Below are positions 4,379 to 6,314 of a stretch of 6,314 nucleotides of DNA, one piece after another. The DNA lies in contig CACZPX010000275.1 of assembly GCA_902783095.1 (NCBI GenBank), positions 1 through 6,314 on the forward strand, written 5' to 3'. The notes beneath the pieces were generated by a model, which saw only the letters and a list, made by a program, of their open reading frames with translations, did not search any database and had not been told where the DNA came from. Origin of the DNA: an uncultured Lachnospiraceae bacterium. GTDB lineage: Bacteria; Bacillota; Clostridia; Lachnospirales; Lachnospiraceae. Positions within the stretch are counted from its first letter, which is position 1. The number at the start of each line of letters is the position of its first letter. Position numbers and translations under genes: made by a program.

Positions 4379-5617
4379 ATGGGCAAGTACTTTTCATCCG
4401 GGAAAATAAACCTTTATTATGAGGAGGGCTGGTTTGTTCTGGAAGATGGACTCGGCCGGTGCTCCGTCATATCCGAACAAAAAGCACGGGATGTGGAACT
4501 GGAGCCTGCCTTAAGCGCGGCGCGGCAGGATGTGGACCGCGGAGGCCGTCCCTGGGAGATCGCCTACAGAGGCATCGAGATCGTTGAGGAGAATGGTACC
4601 AGCAGATACAGACTCCCTTCTTATAAGGCTGACGAAATGATCCGGACGGCACTTCCGGTCGAGATCAAAGGGAGGTTTGAGATACCGGCCAGGATCGGGG
4701 ATCATATGATCGATATGGTCTGGCATGAAGCCTTCATGGGATGCGCGGAACTGGAAGAAGTGGTTTTGCCGGAGGCGGTCACGTTCATTGGGGATAAGGC
4801 TTTTGCAAAATGTTCTGCCCTGCGAAGCATTAATATTCCCAGGGGGCTTACCAGGGTCGGAATGGATCCGTTTTTGGAGACAAAGCTGGAGACGGATCGG
4901 GACCCTTTCGGACCGGCATTTATCATGGATCATGTACTGATCAAGGTCGATCCTTCGCTCCGGGGAGAATACATCGTCCCGGAGCAGATCACCGTTATCG
5001 CGGATTATGGGTTTGAGCATTGCCGCTCACTTACGCGGATCGTGATCCCTGAACAGGTCGATTATATTGGAAACGGCGCCTTTTATGACTGCAAGTCTCT
5101 TTCGCAGATCGTTCTGCCGAATAAAGTGAAGGCGTTCAGTCCCTATTTTTCAAACTGCGATAACCTGGAAGAAGTCGTGCTGCCGGAGGGCGTCACGACG
5201 ATCGGCCCCGCTGCTTTTTACGGCTGTGAGAAACTAAAGAAGATCACGATCCCTGAATCCGTACAGAACGTGCAGTCCTGGGCTTTCGGGGGACGCTTGA
5301 CCGCAGAGATCGAATACGCGGGGAAAAGCAGGGAGATTCGAAAACAGCTGTCTCAGATTTCAGGAAAAACGGAGGAAAGAAAGATGCGCTCAAAACTGCA
5401 TCCGGTCGTCAGGGCCGTCATCATGTTCGTAGTGGGCGCCGCCCTGACGCTGGCCGCCCTGTGGCTCGTATCGCTGATCAGGCAGACGGAATTTACCATT
5501 GACTGGCTCAATATCGTGGAAGGCGGCGCGGTGGTCGCCGTGCTGGACTCCATCTTCCCCGCGGCAAAGCGCAAACAGAACCGGGAAGAGCTGAAAGACA
5601 AATTCAAGAATAAGTAA
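4379..5617 (+). CDS. BspA-type leucine-rich-repeat protein with C-terminal membrane segment
   Basis: This 412-residue protein has no signal peptide. Residues 1-105 are an unrecognised N-terminal part. About 108-305 hold LRR_5 (BspA-like, TpLRR) repeats with units of the form xxIGxxAFxxCxxLxxIxIPxxV, for example IGDKAFAKCSALRSINIP (137-154), IADYGFEHCRSLTRIVIP (207-224), IGNGAFYDCKSLSQIVLP (230-247) and IGPAAFYGCEKLKKITIP (275-292). A diverged unit interrupts them at about 158-200. Such repeats usually serve in protein binding. After a Lys/Glu-rich link (314-335), residues 341-363 form a probable membrane helix, a second hydrophobic patch lies at about 377-394, and the tail is basic (KRKQNREELKDKFKNK). 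With no export signal, the LRR part probably faces the cytoplasm if the helix is membrane-inserted. The ATG lacks a clear ribosome binding site and follows a terminator-like hairpin. Codon style changes near codon 336, suggesting fusion. The function is unknown. Confidence 0.85.
   Translation: MGKYFSSGKINLYYEEGWFVLEDGLGRCSVISEQKARDVELEPALSAARQDVDRGGRPWEIAYRGIEIVEENGTSRYRLPSYKADEMIRTALPVEIKGRFEIPARIGDHMIDMVWHEAFMGCAELEEVVLPEAVTFIGDKAFAKCSALRSINIPRGLTRVGMDPFLETKLETDRDPFGPAFIMDHVLIKVDPSLRGEYIVPEQITVIADYGFEHCRSLTRIVIPEQVDYIGNGAFYDCKSLSQIVLPNKVKAFSPYFSNCDNLEEVVLPEGVTTIGPAAFYGCEKLKKITIPESVQNVQSWAFGGRLTAEIEYAGKSREIRKQLSQISGKTEERKMRSKLHPVVRAVIMFVVGAALTLAALWLVSLIRQTEFTIDWLNIVEGGAVVAVLDSIFPAAKRKQNREELKDKFKNK
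5371..5375 (+). promoter_or_regulatory. Internal ribosome binding site inside the LRR gene
   Basis: GGAGG is followed 8 bases later by ATG at 5384, in the same frame as the LRR ORF. This is a near-ideal initiation signal and far better than the one at the long ORF's own start. Confidence 0.6.
5384..5617 (+). CDS. Possible separate 77-residue membrane protein (internal start of the LRR ORF)
   Basis: Starting at codon 336 of the LRR frame, ATG preceded by GGAGG would give a 77-residue protein. It has a short basic N-terminus (MRSKLHPVVR), a strong hydrophobic helix at about 11-32, a polar turn (RQTEFTIDWLN), a second hydrophobic segment at about 43-60 (VEGGAVVAVLDSIF) and a Lys/Arg/Glu-rich cytoplasmic tail. 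This reads as a complete small membrane protein. Its codons (GCC, CTG, GTC, GGC) match the GC-rich flanking genes more than the LRR part. It may be made in addition to, or instead of, the long product, or be the relic of an independent gene now fused. I do not recognise a named family. Confidence 0.45.
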   Translation: MRSKLHPVVRAVIMFVVGAALTLAALWLVSLIRQTEFTIDWLNIVEGGAVVAVLDSIFPAAKRKQNREELKDKFKNK

Positions 5618-5662
5618 GACGGCTTTTGCCGCCGCGGCGCCATACCGCGGGAAGGACCTGTT

Positions 5663-6136
5663 ATGAACTATCGTTACGCGACCGAAGCGGACTGCGCGCT
5701 GATCCTGTCGTTTATCCGCGCGCTGGCCGATTATGAGAAAATGGCAGACCAGGTGGTGGCAGACGAGGCGCTGCTGCGCGAGTGGATCTTTGAGAAGAAA
5801 AAAGCCGAGGTGATCTTCGCGCTGGAAGGCGAAAAGGAAGTGGGCTTTGCGCTGTTCTTCCACAATTTCTCTACGTTTTTGGGCCGGGCGGGCCTCTATC
5901 TGGAGGACCTGTTCGTGCTGCCGGATTACCGTCACAAGGGCTACGGCAAGGGCCTGATCAGGGCTCTGGCGCAGATCGCCGTCGCACGCGGCTGCGGGCG
6001 TCTGGAGTGGTGGTGCCTGGACTGGAACCAGCCCAGCATCGACTTTTACCGCGCGCTCGGGGCGGAGCCCATGGACGAGTGGACGGTGTTCCGGATCGCC
6101 GGGGACACGCTGGCCGCGCTGGGAGCGCCTGAGTAA
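5663..6136 (+). CDS. GNAT N-acetyltransferase, spermidine/thialysine acetyltransferase-like
   Basis: This 157-residue cytoplasmic enzyme transfers an acetyl group from acetyl-CoA to an amine. It is a single GNAT domain. The N-terminal LADYEKMADQV, the central GRAGLYLEDLFVLPDYR (74-90), the acetyl-CoA loop RHKGYGKG (90-97), the LDWNQPSIDFYRALGA segment (119-134) and Tyr129 at the usual general-acid position all resemble the SSAT (diamine/thialysine N-acetyltransferase) branch. A polyamine or lysine-like substrate is therefore the best guess, but bacterial members of this branch vary. AAGGA lies 6 bases before the ATG. The gene follows the LRR ORF by 45 bases and precedes the SRAP gene by one base, so it is probably in an operon with the latter. 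Confidence 0.9.
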   Translation: MNYRYATEADCALILSFIRALADYEKMADQVVADEALLREWIFEKKKAEVIFALEGEKEVGFALFFHNFSTFLGRAGLYLEDLFVLPDYRHKGYGKGLIRALAQIAVARGCGRLEWWCLDWNQPSIDFYRALGAEPMDEWTVFRIAGDTLAALGAPE

Positions 6137-6137
6137 G

Positions 6138-6314
6138 ATGTGCTGCCGGTATTATATCTACCGCAGCGGCGCGGAGCTGATAAGGGAGCTGCTGGATCCC
6201 GCGGAGCGGGACGTGACGCTGCGCGAAGGAGAGGTGCGGCCGTCGGAAGAGGCGGACGTACTGCTTTTGGAGCGGGGGCGGCTGTGCGCGCGCAGGATGC
6301 GCTGGGGCTTTCTG
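6138..6314 (+). CDS. SRAP domain protein (YedK/HMCES-type), N-terminal 59 codons
   Basis: The 3' end lies beyond the window. SRAP proteins shield abasic sites in single-stranded DNA by a covalent thiazolidine bond through Cys2 once the initiator Met is removed. Cys2 is present, followed by CRYYI where most members have GRY/GRF. Downstream, GEVRPSEEADVLLLE aligns with the family's GE-x-x-P-T/S segment, and the visible end RRMRWGFL matches the conserved MRWGL-type motif. The family is identified from these three blocks. The later His and Glu catalytic residues cannot be seen. The start ATG is one base after the acetyltransferase stop and has only a weak ribosome binding site (GGGAG about 10 bases before), so translational coupling is likely. 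Confidence 0.85.
   Translation, partial: MCCRYYIYRSGAELIRELLDPAERDVTLREGEVRPSEEADVLLLERGRLCARRMRWGFL

Noticed and set aside
4511..5020. 169-codon - strand frame opposite the LRR gene
   Set aside because: No ribosome binding site and no recognisable domain. The + strand shows clear periodic LRR units.
5297..5325. Promoter (TTGACC) inside the LRR gene driving the internal small ORF
   Set aside because: No acceptable -10 lies at 16-18 bases from it, so separate transcription is not supported by this site.
5618..5662. CCGCGG repeats between the LRR and acetyltransferase genes as a terminator
   Set aside because: The arms are short, overlapping palindromes and no T-tract follows. Read-through into the acetyltransferase gene looks likely.

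Overview
The window looks like a chromosomal segment of a GC-rich anaerobic Firmicute (Clostridia, probably Lachnospiraceae-like). This is inferred from strong AGGAGG-type ribosome binding sites, a TTG start, a long-form ribosome hibernation factor, a reverse rubrerythrin, a CGAxxG-type redox protein, and SH3b/NlpC-P60 secreted wall hydrolases. I see no phage, transposon, tRNA, rRNA or CRISPR sequence.

Layout. (1) 1-2060: two tandem NlpC/P60 cell-wall peptidase genes on the + strand. The first is cut by the window start. The second (572-1969) is complete: signal peptide, two SH3b domains, charged helix, Gly/Asn linker, catalytic domain. Between them a strong terminator hairpin carries the -35 box of the next gene's promoter. 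(2) 2029-2638: hpf on the - strand, converging on the hydrolase gene, with terminators packed between the two. (3) 2639-3985: a divergent promoter region, then two redox genes on the + strand, a C_GCAxxG_C_C family protein and a reverse rubrerythrin. (4) 3978-5617: a stretch with a more A/T-ending codon style. It holds an orphan 108-residue ORF, a terminator-like hairpin, and a 412-residue BspA-type leucine-rich-repeat protein with a membrane tail. (5) 5663-6314: a two-gene run of an SSAT-like GNAT acetyltransferase and the start of an SRAP (YedK/HMCES-type) DNA-repair protein, cut by the window end.

How the genes fit together. The hydrolase pair acts on peptidoglycan outside the cell. hpf, the redox pair and the SRAP gene all suit stress or stationary-phase survival (ribosome dimerisation, peroxide removal, abasic-site shielding), but that link is inferred from gene content only. 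The most unusual object is the LRR gene. Its last 77 codons encode a hydrophobic small protein in the GC-rich style of the flanking genes, preceded by its own near-ideal ribosome binding site and an in-frame ATG. The long ORF itself starts without a clear ribosome binding site. This suggests an in-frame fusion of an acquired LRR gene onto a resident small membrane-protein gene, or a gene with two translation products.
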